A DNA stretch of 64,000 nucleotides from Sepioteuthis lessoniana (GCA_963585895.1 OY757921.1:84432939-84496938); one strand, 5' to 3'; positions 32,374 through 42,195 are shown, numbered from the stretch's first letter. Notes: a model not told the origin generated them from the sequence alone. Made by a program: numbers and translations.

Positions 32374-32640
32374 CAAACACCATGCTAAGCAGGATGCAAC
32401 AGAAGGTCAATTTTTTAGCGGACTTTAAAAGGTTTGAATTAAGAGTTTTCCTTCTCTTTGACTGGTTGGTATACCAAGGTTAAAGAGCCCACTCTACCCT
32501 ATTATTTACCAATAGCTGTGAGAGAATAGTTAGGTATTTACCTTTCCTATGGGTATTAATGAATTACGAAAGTCTAAGATTTTAACTCGATTAACCATCT
32601 TCATTTCCTTCGTCGATAACTTTACACGAAGAATGCCTTC
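32374..32640 (-). repeat. S1 SINE, diverged
   Basis: The minus-strand S1 body is recognisable by GGTTTGAATTAAGAGTTTTCC, CTATTATTTACCAATAGCTG and a degraded head. Confidence 0.7.
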
Positions 32641-33052
32641 TGGAAGTTAATATATAATAGTTCTTTACCGATTTTTGCTAAGTTGAGACTGAGGCCAAAA
32701 ATATGGGGCACTTAGTATTATTCTGAAGATTCTTAACATCGAAAGTTTGCATACCTTTTCAATTTAAGAAATAACCTTTTACACAGCTTCGTTTGGGTTG
32801 TTAACCATCACACTACACAATGTGTCTAAAGATACGCTGAGTGAAATTATTTTCTATGCTTTGCTTAGCACACCTCAAGTTGCTTCCGGTGCAGGCTGTC
32901 ATTAAGTGATCACCCACTTCAGGACTGAATAGATTCACCCTTGCTTAACTTCGGTTATATGATAGAAACAAGGAATTTTGGTTTGACTCGACTGTATATC
33001 ATCATTTGAGTAATTATCGACCCATGTGTTCAAAAATATTTTCTCGTGTCAT
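32641..33052. other. Unassigned stretch
   Basis: No recognisable feature is seen. Confidence 0.4.
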
Positions 33053-33120
33053 ATTGATTGATTTTAACACCATGTCAACCAGTCTGGTCTTATTTTGTGC
33101 TCATAGGTTCATTTTTTTTA
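33053..33120 (+). repeat. R2 head fragment
   Basis: TTGATTTTAACACCATGTCA and GGTCTTATTTTGTGCTC match the R2 head at 11680. Confidence 0.5.
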
Positions 33121-33360
33121 AGTAAAGTTGGCGACCGTTGTCGACAGCAATCAGAAGGCTCCCTATTCAATAGCTACTACACTGAGGTGTAGGGGAGGGC
33201 GCTACTCCTTTTCTAGGATTGCTCCACTTTACCCTTGCTCGTACCTTATATTGCTGAGTGTTAAGCAAGTACCATTTTTAAAGTCTTTGGTATGACGCGA
33301 CCTGCGATTGAATCCCCGTCTCCCCGACTATTAGGCGAACACTACCCTCTAAGCCAATGA
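33121..33360 (-). repeat. S2 SINE
   Basis: The minus-strand S2 has the GTAGTAGCTATTGAATAGGG body and a head with GATTCAATCGCAGG-like B-box. Confidence 0.82.
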
Positions 33361-33535
33361 AATGACCAGAAAATCAGGCCACCATACAGAACAACTGGAC
33401 AGCTTTTTCGACCTAATAAGGCCTCATCAGCAGTGTATACCGTGATCTCTCCGATTGGAGATCGAACCAGCGACCGAAGAATGCAGAACCGAAAATCTAC
33501 CTCTGAACTACAAGTCCACATTGCACACAAGTGAT
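33361..33535 (-). repeat. S4, a further tRNA-derived SINE
   Basis: On the minus strand GTAGTTCAGAGGTAGATTTT gives an A-box and GGTTCGATCTCC a B-box, in tRNA-like spacing. A GATGAGGCCTTATTAGGTCG hairpin and further body follow. It directly abuts the S2 copy. Confidence 0.65.
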
Positions 33536-33804
33536 GCCACATTAACTAGTTATAGTAAATGAACGTCCAATTAACCTGATGTGTCTTGTAGTTAAGTCCA
33601 TACTCTTAGAGAGGACATGGTCAACTATTGGGCTAGACCTAATGAAGTCAAAACAGCTGTCCAATGGTTCCATATGTCACACGAAGTGTTTGCTGGATTT
33701 TCTGGTCATGGTAATTCAATTTATTATAGATTCATTTTCATTGAACGGTCATATTTACAAATGCACATTTTTGTATAGTTTTTACTATAGATTTTTTTTC
33801 ACAC

Positions 33805-33950
33805 AGTCCTATTGAATACAAGTACTTTTAAAACAGGTCCGATTAATCTATAGATGGGACCCTAACGGTCACTACCAATCCAAGTCAGAGAGGAGCAATG
33901 CGTAATGGTTATGAAGGGTTAATATTCAAGTTAAAAGACATAATTCATGT
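33805..33950 (+). repeat. R1-related fragment
   Basis: CTATAGATGGGACCCTAACG and GTTATGAAGGGTTAAT are R1-type body motifs. The composite element is inserted just after it. Confidence 0.5.
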
Positions 33951-33956
33951 CATAAC

Positions 33957-34015
33957 TGTAGAACGCAACAATGTACAACAACAATAACAGTGACAATTAT
34001 AACAAGCAACACTTA
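33957..34015 (-). repeat. Left 59-bp inverted repeat (LTR end)
   Basis: It starts TGTAGAACGCAACAATG and is the exact reverse complement of 35193-35251. Confidence 0.97.
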
Positions 34016-35163
34016 TCCCATTCTCTCCGTGTCCGGATCCAAGACGGGCCGAGGACATCCCCTCCTTTCGCCCTACCAAACTAAGGATCTACCCAGACAG
34101 TGGTGCGACAATATGCCTCGGCGGGACAAAGCATCTGAGACACATGGGAATATCAGAGAAGAACTTGGTCCCCTCGAGCAAGAAGGAGCGCACGGTTGGA
34201 GGATTCTCCTTGACATGCCAGGGCTGGCTACCCGTCGCCTTCAAAGTAGGAGAAAAGACCACAAAGCAGGCACTGTACATATGCAGAAATGTACAGATAC
34301 TATATTTCAGCAAAGATGCATGCATGGACGTGGGCATACTGCCCCTTTGCTTTCCTAAACCCATGACATCACCACCCTCGCTCATCGATCCAATAAGATG
34401 TGACGCAGCTCATTCAAAACCACGTCTTTCTGAAGTAGACCTCTCAGAAAAAACAAAAACAAATTCCAACTACCCTAGAACTCCTCCATTCTCACCAACC
34501 AGTGAAAACGTGCCCAAACTGAAGGAATGGCTGTTGGAAAGATTTGCCACCACGGTATTCAACAGCCGCGGAAAATTTCCAGCTATGTCCGGCCCTCCAG
34601 CCCACATTCACCTAAAGGAAGGCTCAACCCCCAAAGCTAGACACAGCCCAATTCCAGTACCATATCACTACAAGGAGCAGGTAAAGGAAGCCCTTTGGGA
34701 AGATGTCAAAAGAGGCATCATCAGTCCCGTACCTATTGGTACCCCGACAGATTGGTGTAGCACCATGGTAATCACCGCAAAAAAAAAAAACGGCAAACCA
34801 AGGAGAACGGTAGACTACCAACATTTAAATTCCCAATGCAAGCGGGAGACACACCACACTAGCTCCCCATTCCAACTCTCACTCCAAGTACCACCAAACA
34901 CAAAGAAAACTGTCCTGGACGCGGTGGATGGCTACCATTCAATACCCCTAGATGAAGAATCTCAACCTCTCACGACCTTTATTACAGAATGGGGTCGTTT
35001 CATGTATCTCAGGATGCCCCAAGGGTATGTAGCTTCGGGTGACGCCTATACACGGAGGTACGATGAGATAATCAAAGACATCCCACGCAAAATAAAGGTT
35101 GTTGATGACACCCTCCTTTATGACAAGACCATAAAAGACGCCTTCTACCAACCCTGTCAGTAG
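34003..35163 (+). CDS. pol: Gypsy-type pol fragment: protease and truncated RT
   Basis: The frame is open for 386 codons from inside the left inverted repeat to TAG at 35161-35163, with no native start. DSGAT, a retropepsin active-site motif, is encoded at 34096-34110. The RT part follows: IISPVPIGTPTDWCSTMVIT, then RRTVDYQHLN, then VLDAVDGYHSIPLDEE, an RMPQGY box and VVDDTLLYD, which is the YXDD-type catalytic box. Reading stops about 17 residues later, exactly where LTR sequence begins. RNase H, integrase and gag are absent. Homology class (Ty3/gypsy, K02A2.6-like) is from motif order. Confidence 0.85.
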   Translation, partial: QATLIPFSPCPDPRRAEDIPSFRPTKLRIYPDSGATICLGGTKHLRHMGISEKNLVPSSKKERTVGGFSLTCQGWLPVAFKVGEKTTKQALYICRNVQILYFSKDACMDVGILPLCFPKPMTSPPSLIDPIRCDAAHSKPRLSEVDLSEKTKTNSNYPRTPPFSPTSENVPKLKEWLLERFATTVFNSRGKFPAMSGPPAHIHLKEGSTPKARHSPIPVPYHYKEQVKEALWEDVKRGIISPVPIGTPTDWCSTMVITAKKKNGKPRRTVDYQHLNSQCKRETHHTSSPFQLSLQVPPNTKKTVLDAVDGYHSIPLDEESQPLTTFITEWGRFMYLRMPQGYVASGDAYTRRYDEIIKDIPRKIKVVDDTLLYDKTIKDAFYQPCQ

Positions 35164-35164
35164 C

Positions 35165-35251
35165 ATTAGTCTTGACTATGCTGGACCTCAGGTAAGTGTT
35201 GCTTGTTATAATTGTCACTGTTATTGTTGTTGTACATTGTTGCGTTCTACA
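35165..35251 (+). mobile_element. Right LTR 3' portion of the composite
   Basis: ATTAGTCTTG, GCTGGACCTCAGGTAAGTGT and the CTACA end match the 3' third of the LTR-A copies, but the last 19 bases of those LTRs are absent. It is a subfamily or relative rather than an identical LTR. Confidence 0.85.
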
Positions 35252-35370
35252 ATAACATAAATACATATATACACACAACAAAAACATATATGCATATACA
35301 TATATACACGCCAAGAGATATTTGCATATACATAAATACACAAAGACATATTTGCATATACATATATATA
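35252..35370. repeat. TA/CA/TATGCA-rich simple DNA
   Basis: An irregular microsatellite with repeated GCATATACATA words. Confidence 0.7.
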
Positions 35371-35373
35371 CAC

Positions 35374-35583
35374 ATTGGCATAATGGTTAGAGTGTTCGCT
35401 AATGGCCCACGAGACCTATGTTCAATACCAGGTCGAGTCATACCAGCATTATACGGTAAAGATCAAGGGTAAAGTGGAGCAATCCAGGGAAAGGAGTAGC
35501 GCCCTCTCTTACACCTTGCTGTAGTAGCTATCGAAAAAAGAGCCTTCGGGTCACCCTCGGCTACGGTCACCAACTTTACTTTA
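35374..35583 (+). repeat. S2 SINE
   Basis: The head ATTGGCATAATGGTTAGAGT at 35375 has an A-box and a B-box-like TGTTCAATACC. The body ends ACGGTCACCAACTTTAC. Confidence 0.87.
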
Positions 35584-35644
35584 TATAAATACAAAGACAT
35601 CTATCCATATATGTATGAATATATACATACACATATTTATATAT

Positions 35645-35768
35645 GCCATCATAATTTAGTCACGCAGATTGCACAGTTCCCTGACCCTGTCTCGTCATGC
35701 ATCCCAATCATCCACCGCTTTTAGCAGATCCTCTAGGCAGCATCCTGTGTCCGTACAGAGCTGACGCA
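35645..35768 (-). repeat. LINE L relic, old copy
   Basis: Diverged minus-strand L 3' end: CCTGACCCTGTCTCGTCA, ATCCACCGCTTTTAGCAGAT and CAGCATCCTGTGTCCGTACA. Confidence 0.6.
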
Positions 35769-36039
35769 TTACTTATTAAGAAAGTCAATCTAAAATGTTA
35801 TTCATTTTTAAATAATGGATTTAAAGATATTTAAATTAGTATTTGAGGATTAAGATGTCATGTTTTAGTATATAATAGAGTAATTAGTAAAATATAATTT
35901 TTAGGTTTTAAGAATTTACATGTACAAATGATCCGTATATAGAAATTTCCCTTGAAGGTATGATTGCTATATAATTAAGGAATGATTTTTTATTTTAATC
36001 ATTTTTCATTAATCATATTTTACCATTCAGTTTGGTTGG

Positions 36040-36612
36040 GCTTTGAACTATTCAGGTTTAGAGTTCAGGTGTGTAGTCAATTGGTGCAGTTTACGCTCGT
36101 GCGCAAAGGATATGACAATCACCATTGTCATAATAAACCCCAGACAGGAAATGGGAATGGAGTGTGGATGATGTCATGCCTGGAAGAGATGGGCTGAGAA
36201 TTCAGAAGATTTCGAAAAAGATTCAGTTGAGGTCCGACCATGGTGTTGAGAAGTTGGGGTCCAACCATGGTGTTGAGAAGTTGGGTCCGAACATGGTGTT
36301 GAGAAGTTTAGGTCCGACCAGCCAGTTGAAGATTTGAGATTGGACCACGCAGGCAGACAATTGAGTTCTCTGCCATAGAGTGGAGTTTTCTATGGTTGTG
36401 GCAGCAGTTAAGTTTTGTGGGTCCCCCGACCAGCGAAGATGAATTGAGATCTGAACAATCACGAAATATGCCGAACGTTGGGGGTGTTGTTAGCATAGTA
36501 TGATTACGAAAGACTTTTAAGAATCGTGTCGAAGAACCGAAGTCAGAAATTAATAAACCGTTCGTTCCTGAACAACAGAGTTTACTTGTAATTGTATTAC
36601 GTCTATATAACA
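36040..36612 (+). mobile_element. Probable LTR remnant with internal triplication
   Basis: A polyadenylation-like TTAATAAACCGTTCGTTCCT at 36560 and the preceding region resemble 57450-57900 in layout. Three 27-29-bp copies of CATGGTGTTGAGAAGTT lie at 36231-36320. I cannot fix the LTR ends or a target duplication, so the class is uncertain. Confidence 0.4.
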
Positions 36613-36663
36613 TAATTGTTTGTAAAGCAATAAATTACTTAAAACCCTTTAATTGGTTACAAA

Positions 36664-36912
36664 AAATTGGACTAATGAGTAGAGTGTTCGCCAATGGTCC
36701 CGGAGACCAGGGTACAATCCCAGGTCGAGTCATACCAAAGACTCAAAAAATGGTTCATGATGCTGCATTGCTTAAGGCATTATACGGTGATGATCAAGGG
36801 TAAAATGGAGCAATCCTGGAAATGGAGTAGTGCCCTCCCCTACACCTCGGTGTACTAGCTATTGAAAAGGGAACGTTCGGGTCACCCTCGACTAAGATCG
36901 CCAAATTTACAA
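36664..36912 (+). repeat. S2 SINE
   Basis: Head ATGAGTAGAGTGTTCGCCAA, B-box-like GGTACAATCCCAGG, and the GTACTAGCTATTGAAAAGGG body. Confidence 0.85.
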
Positions 36913-37009
36913 CTTTTTTTATGCCGTAAAAGCAATTAACTTCTCTCCACACACGCTTACGAATACACGTGTGAATGTGTGTGTGGACATAATCTGAAAT
37001 ATTGGTGGT

Positions 37010-37228
37010 GCCTATAGTGTAATGGTTATCGTCGTAGGAAATGGATACAGCGACGCGAGTTCAAATCCTAGACGAGACTGATTGCATTTCACATAGAAAT
37101 AATACCCTTGGGAAAGGTATGAATCCAATTATTCTCCCTCTAACTATGGGTAAATAGTAGGGCAGACTGAGTTCTCCAGCCTTGGTGAAGCAACTAGTCT
37201 TGGAGAAGGAAAAGTCTGAATTCAAATC
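37010..37228 (+). repeat. S1 SINE, 3'-truncated
   Basis: A complete head (GTAATGGTTATCGTCGTAGG, B-box GAGTTCAAATCC) and most of the body are present, but the sequence leaves S1 after GTCTGAATTCAAATCC. Confidence 0.82.
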
Positions 37229-37271
37229 CCGGTCAGAAGATTAGATCTAGTGATAATTAACATAAAAAAAG

Positions 37272-37592
37272 AAGCAAACCTGCCGTATCGTGGACTTTGA
37301 CGTTCCGGCTGACCTCAGTGTGAAAATCAAACAAAACGAGAAAAGAGAAAAGTTCTGGGACTTTGTCAGAGCTGGCATACTTGGAACGGTTCCCAAATGC
37401 TTAGCAAGGGAACAAGATGGGTTGTAAACTGGAGGACGAATCGAGACCATCCAAACTACAGCATTGTTGAGATCAGCTGGAATTCTGAGAACAGTCTTGA
37501 AGAGACTTGCTCTCCAGTTTGGCACCATCAGCTAACTCTTGTGTGAAAAAGTTGAAAGGAGTAAAGTAATAATAATTATAATAATAATGAAA
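37272..37592 (+). pseudogene. LINE2 C-terminal fragment, tandem copy 1
   Basis: The reading includes CRIVDFDVPADLSVKIKQNE, then GILGTVPKCLA, a stop, then GGRIETIQTTALLRSAGILR and a tail. An (ATAATA)n-like end at 37568-37592 looks like the LINE 3' tail. Confidence 0.75.
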
Positions 37593-37635
37593 TTTTCAGA
37601 TATAAACTGATCTCTTAATCTCAGCCAGACAAGAC

Positions 37636-37990
37636 GTAGTGAAAAAAAAACCGAACCTGCCCAATCGTGGACTTCACCGTTTCGGCAGACAACAACGTGA
37701 AAATAAAAGTACAAGGAACTTGCCAGAGAACTAAAAATCTATGGACCATGAAGGTGACGGTGAAAACGTTTGTGGTTGGAGCACTTTGGAAATTTTCCAA
37801 AGGATTGGCAATAAAAGGAAAAACAGAGACAATCCAGACTACAGCATTACTAAGATCGGCTAGAATACTGAGAAGAGTCCTGGAAACTTGAAGAGAGTTG
37901 CTGTCACTGAAACTCCAGTGAGAGACCAACCAGCTAACGCTGGTTTGAAAAACTGTCAAAAGAGTAAATAAAAACAATAAACACTGAGAT
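37636..37990 (+). pseudogene. LINE2 C-terminal fragment, tandem copy 2
   Basis: The frame from 37667 reads MDFTVSADNNVKIKV, then LWTMKVTVKTFVVGALWKF, then KTETIQTTALLRSARILRRV. This is the same LINE C-terminal domain as copy 1, with separate mutations. The upstream strand is shifted by one base. Confidence 0.78.
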
Positions 37991-38515
37991 GTAGATTAAA
38001 ACCATAAAATTCCAGTCTATGAGCAAACGATAGTAAATATAAAAAAAAAAACATCTTATGATCAATTCATACTCTTGGCCAAGAAAGAATAGAAAAAGGA
38101 AGTATACTATTCATTTATCTATTTATTTATTTTCGATAAGAATAAAGAAAATGATAAATAAGTGAAAATAGCTGTTCATGGAGGTAAAGGTATCGTGACA
38201 AACGACAAGATTTTGAAAACTGAACGAAAACGAGGCTACGAGAGAGTAATATTAGCAGTAGCAGCAGCTGAAGAAGAAGAAGAAATGGAGAAAAAAAAGT
38301 AGAGAAAAGGATGAGTAAATTAGAGGGATACAAATTCAACGGGGGGGGGGACATAAATAGGAAAAAGAAAGCTGATTTGGTGTTGGAAAAGAACAGAGAC
38401 TATGTAAGCTGGATTGTGGATGGAAAAAAAAGACTGAATTAATAAAGAAAAGAATCAGGACAAAAGAAATTTAAATCATAAAGCTTATAAGAGACAATTC
38501 TAGACTCTATGTATC
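37991..38515. other. Unassigned A-rich stretch
   Basis: No gene is seen. It holds purine-rich runs (GAAGAAGAAG at 38271) and a G10 run at 38341. Confidence 0.45.
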
Positions 38516-38727
38516 CTCGACTATTCACATCTATCTAAGTCTCTTTGTATCTATTTTAGTCTTCATATCTATCCTAAACTGGTATCATCTATCTTCGTCT
38601 GGTCGTATCTCTCTAATTATCCTAGTCTAGTCATATCTATCTAGCTATCTATCCTATTCTGTTCACATCTATTTATGCCAGTCTGTTCGTATATATCTCT
38701 GGTAGTCTTATATCAATCATATCTTAG

Positions 38728-38768
<41 letters not shown>

Positions 38769-38770
38769 TC
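38516..38770. repeat. TCTATC-type minisatellite with CT and TA runs
   Basis: Irregular units with TCACATCTATCTA and GTCTGTTCRTAT words appear. It is the complementary sense of the GATA minisatellite at 24.5-26.2 kb. It ends in (CT)n and (TA)n. Confidence 0.7.
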
Positions 38771-38974
38771 GAGTTTGTTACTGCCCATGTACACTGTCTA
38801 GTCTAGAAGAGAAAGAAGACATTAAAATCAAACTAAAGGAGTGTTCATATATTTATTTGGATGTTTCCCTCAGGATGACTTTCAAATAATGATAAGAAAA
38901 ATATTTTCAAATTTGAAGAAAAATATCGTGCAAAAATTCTCACTCCCTAAGAGGTTACCATGGCAACATGATAA
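38771..38974. other. Unassigned stretch
   Basis: Nothing recognised. Confidence 0.4.
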
Positions 38975-38977
38975 GCA

Positions 38978-39027
<50 letters not shown>

Positions 39028-39044
39028 ATGCACCAGTCTCTTTA

Positions 39045-39088
<44 letters not shown>
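38978..39088. repeat. Paired (TA)n microsatellites
   Basis: TA tracts at 38986-39019 and 39046-39087 are separated by about 25 bases. The IYIY-type frames they create are artefacts. Confidence 0.9.
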
Positions 39089-39089
<1 letters not shown>

Positions 39090-39299
39090 GAGGGTCTTTC
39101 AAATGTTCTATTCCTTATCCAGGAAGAAGAGACAGAGCTTAACATTTCTGTTGAGGCAACTTACTATTCCTTCAACCAGGACTAGAAAAATAATTCAGAT
39201 TTCTTTCTTCATTTATGTGCGGGTGAGGCCCATACAAATGTGAGAGGGGTGTGACAAATATAAAATTTGGGTGAGGCTTAGAATGTTCTGAAATAACCT

Positions 39300-39344
<45 letters not shown>

Positions 39345-39702
39345 TCTGGGCTGCGGAGATTATGCGACTGTTTCAGCAGAATGCTCTTACAAATCTTGAT
39401 AAGCGAAGTAACCAAATTTTCAAAGAAAAAGCATTAACACATTTTAAGTTTGACAAGGTCTTCGACTGGTTTCTACGTAAGGGATTAGAGAACAGATTAT
39501 GCATTGATAGAATCTCTTAATATTCACGAAATTCTTTGCTATGGTGCAAAATAACTGAGATTTCGGTTGTGTACAAACAATTTTATTGATAATTTATAAA
39601 GTTTCTTCGCATTTTGATCTTCTCGGAGTGGGTTCGAAAAAACAAAAACAAATTAAGGAAAATATCTACTGCCAGAGGATAATATGAATTGAAGTTCCTT
39701 AA

Positions 39703-39777
<75 letters not shown>

Positions 39778-39924
39778 CGGGTGGTTGTAAGAATATAGCC
39801 GGAAGAATGGAAACGTTGAGAAAATGTATAGGTTAGACAGGGCTCTCTAACTATGGTAGACCAACCACTGTAGAAGAAAAATAAAACTCTCAATCAAAAT
39901 CACTACACAATACATCATTGGCCT
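39089..39924. other. Unassigned stretch with microsatellites
   Basis: TA tracts lie at 39301-39342 and 39705-39747, the second followed by (GA)n to 39775. No gene is supported. Confidence 0.5.
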
Positions 39925-39979
39925 GGATTGATTGGGTTTGATTTTATGGCATATCAACCATTATAGGTCATTTAATGCT

Positions 39980-40298
39980 TGTGGAGGTGCCCGTGGTGTA
40001 GTGTGGAGGTGCCCGTGGTGTAGTCATTATCGTCGTAGGAAATGAACATGGCGACACGAGTTCAAATCCTGGACCAGACTGATTGCATTTCACATAGCAC
40101 TAATATCCTTGGGAAAGGTATGAATCCAATTATTCTCCCTCCAACTATGGGTAAAATAGTGGGGCAGACTAGGTTCTTCAGCCTTGGTGAGGCAACTAGT
40201 GTAGGAGAAGGAAAACTCTGAATTCAAACCTGTTAAACTCCGCTTAAAAATTGACCTTGTGTCATATCCTGCCCGAGCGGAGGGGTTGGGTAAATAGG
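39980..40298 (+). repeat. S1 SINE in R1, with duplicated A-box segment
   Basis: Identical 20-mers (ATTATAGGTCATTTAATGCT) at 39960-39979 and 40299-40318 flank it. The first 20 bases of the head (GTGGAGGTGCCCGTGGTGTA) occur twice, at 39981-40000 and 40003-40022, so this copy has two A-box-like segments. Confidence 0.95.
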
Positions 40299-40697
40299 AT
40301 TATAGGTCATTTAATGCTAAATCCTTTTTATACAAATGTATTACATATGATTTGTAAACACATTTTGTAAATAAAATTTTCAAATGAGCCTTGAGTTAAT
40401 TTTTTTCACTTCGTTAAGAGGTTTCAAGTATTTCTATATAAATCGAATAACTATTTTTATTATTTCTTATTTTAGCACACAGATTGTAAAAAGTATTGCT
40501 ATGCATCTCTACCAATTCAATTAAACATCAGTAACTTTTAAATGATGAAACAGTTCTATTTCTAACAATTCAATCTATCATAAGTCATTTCTTTGGACAT
40601 AGTTTAAATGTCAAACACTTATATTTTACCCATAGGCAGAACTCTATCAGGTGCTACTCTTAGTCAGAGTAAACCATGAAGCAATAACAATGAAGGG

Positions 40698-40988
40698 AGG
40701 TGCCCGAGGTGTAATGGTTATCGTCGTAGGAAATGGACACGGCAACACGAATTCCAATCCTAGACGAGACTGATCGCATTTCACAGAGCACTAATACCCT
40801 TGAGAAAGGTATGAATCCAATTATTCTCCCTCCAGCTATGGGCAAATAGTAGGGCAGGCTAGGTTCTTCAGCCTTGGTGAGGCAACAAATCTAGGAGAAG
40901 GAAAAGTCTTAATTCAAACCTGTTAAATTTCGCTTAAAAAGTTGACTTTGTGTCATATCCTGCCCGAGTGGAGGGGTTGGTAAATATG
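40698..40988 (+). repeat. S1 SINE in the same R1
   Basis: AATAACAATGAAGGG at 40683-40697 and 40989-41003 is an exact 15-bp target duplication. Head, B-box region and GGGGTTGGTAAATA end are present. Confidence 0.94.
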
Positions 40989-41208
40989 AATAACAATGAA
41001 GGGGTACTCCACATTCCCCAAAGCGCTAGCAATGAGCCTTGCCATCAGATGTCTTATGCAAAACATTCGTTCTGGGGTGTTACCCTTCTGCAGAGATGCA
41101 GTTTGTGTATTCTAGAGCCCCAGTCGACTAAGCTGCATTAGTATTGGTGGTAGGATAAGGATTATTCTCCCAAAGTTTTACATATTTCAAAAAAGAAAAG
41201 ACTGTGCA

Positions 41209-41262
<54 letters not shown>
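41209..41262. repeat. (TA)n microsatellite
   Basis: About 26 TA units at the 5' truncation point of a LINE L stub. Confidence 0.9.
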
Positions 41263-41265
<3 letters not shown>

Positions 41266-41668
41266 ATGCACTACTTAGACGTTAAGTTAATGGCTGGAGA
41301 AGAAGCTAGATGGCAATTACACAAGAATGTTGCGAGCAATATTGAACAAGTCCTGGCGGCAACACCCCACAAGCCACCAACTATACGGCCACCTGCCTCC
41401 CATCACGAAAACTATCCAAGTTTGACGAACCAAACATGCAGGACACTGCTGGAGAAGCAGGGACGAGCTCATAAGTGATGTACTCCTATGGACCCCCACA
41501 TATGGCCGAGCAAAAGCAGGACGACCAGCTCGAACATACATACAGCAGCTATGTGAGGATACGGGATGTAGCTCTGAAGACCTGCCAGAAGCGATAAACT
41601 TATATGGATAAGTGGCGAGAGAGGGTCAGGGATATCCGTGCTAGCGACACGACATGATGATAATGATG
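41263..41668 (+). mobile_element. LINE family L, 3' stub, frameshifted
   Basis: The 3' end of L runs from the GCTTYLDV-like start through CSNIEQVLAATPH (shifted frame) to the GRAKAGRPARTYIQQL text in another frame, ending in an imperfect (ATG)n tail. Indels break the protein. Confidence 0.85.
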
Positions 41669-41671
41669 ATA

Positions 41672-42195
41672 TACTCTCACATTTTGACCCATACTCATAA
41701 CCCATCCATCTTACCTATACGCCCTCTACCACTAAAATTCCCCCCACAAATAACCCCACAACACACCCGACGTACTGTAAATACCATTTTCCTCCATTAA
41801 ATCTTTATATCTATTTTCATGCACTTCCACAACACGTTGACATTATGTTCGCTATGTTTTTATGAGTATTAGAAATATGTCTCTACTCAGTATATTTAAT
41901 ATATATCCCTCACGCACGCACCATAATATATCACTATAACGTATACGTAATATAAAATTAACACAACATATACAGCTAATAAAATTATAATTGTAATCCA
42001 ACACAACTCCCCACCTTACGTCACAAAACTATTATGCTTTCACGTCAAATCAAAAACTCATTTTATTAATTAATTAATCAATTTTCTCCTTAGTTAAAAT
42101 CACCACCATACACACTCAAAAAATTAAAAAAACCAAAACGATGCAGCTAATACAAACAATTATTGCAACGTCTTAACACAATATATTCATTATAT
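41672..42195 (+). repeat. Penelope-like 3' region, left part
   Basis: ACCATTTTCCTCCATTAAAT and CACTTTGACCC-like text match 22985-23160. Beyond about 41880 it carries repeated ATACGTAATATAAAATTAAC text that returns after the two insertions at 42937. Confidence 0.55.

Larger units (their letters stand above)
33957..35251. mobile_element. Composite LTR-derived element with inverted U5-type ends
   Basis: A 1295-bp unit is flanked by an exact 5-bp duplication ATAAC (33952-33956 and 35252-35256). Its ends are perfect 59-bp inverted repeats (33957-34015 and 35193-35251), each the last part of an LTR-A-like LTR reading outward to CTACA. The right end extends further into the LTR (35165-35251). Between them lies one open gypsy-type protease-RT frame lacking RNase H and integrase. 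Target duplication size equals that of the two solo LTR-A copies. It must have been mobilised in trans, or formed by rearrangement after insertion. Confidence 0.9.
39925..41142 (+). repeat. R1 repeat hosting two S1 SINEs
   Basis: The R1 head GGCATATCAACCATTATAGG is at 39949, the middle at 40299-40696 and the body end at 40989-41142 (GTGTATTCTAGAGCCCCAGT). The two S1 insertions each carry target duplications. Confidence 0.85.

Noticed and set aside
38841-39185. Frames rich in alternating Ile-Tyr
   Set aside because: They are translations of TA microsatellites, as are similar frames near 19.1, 24.6, 35.2 and 60.2 kb.
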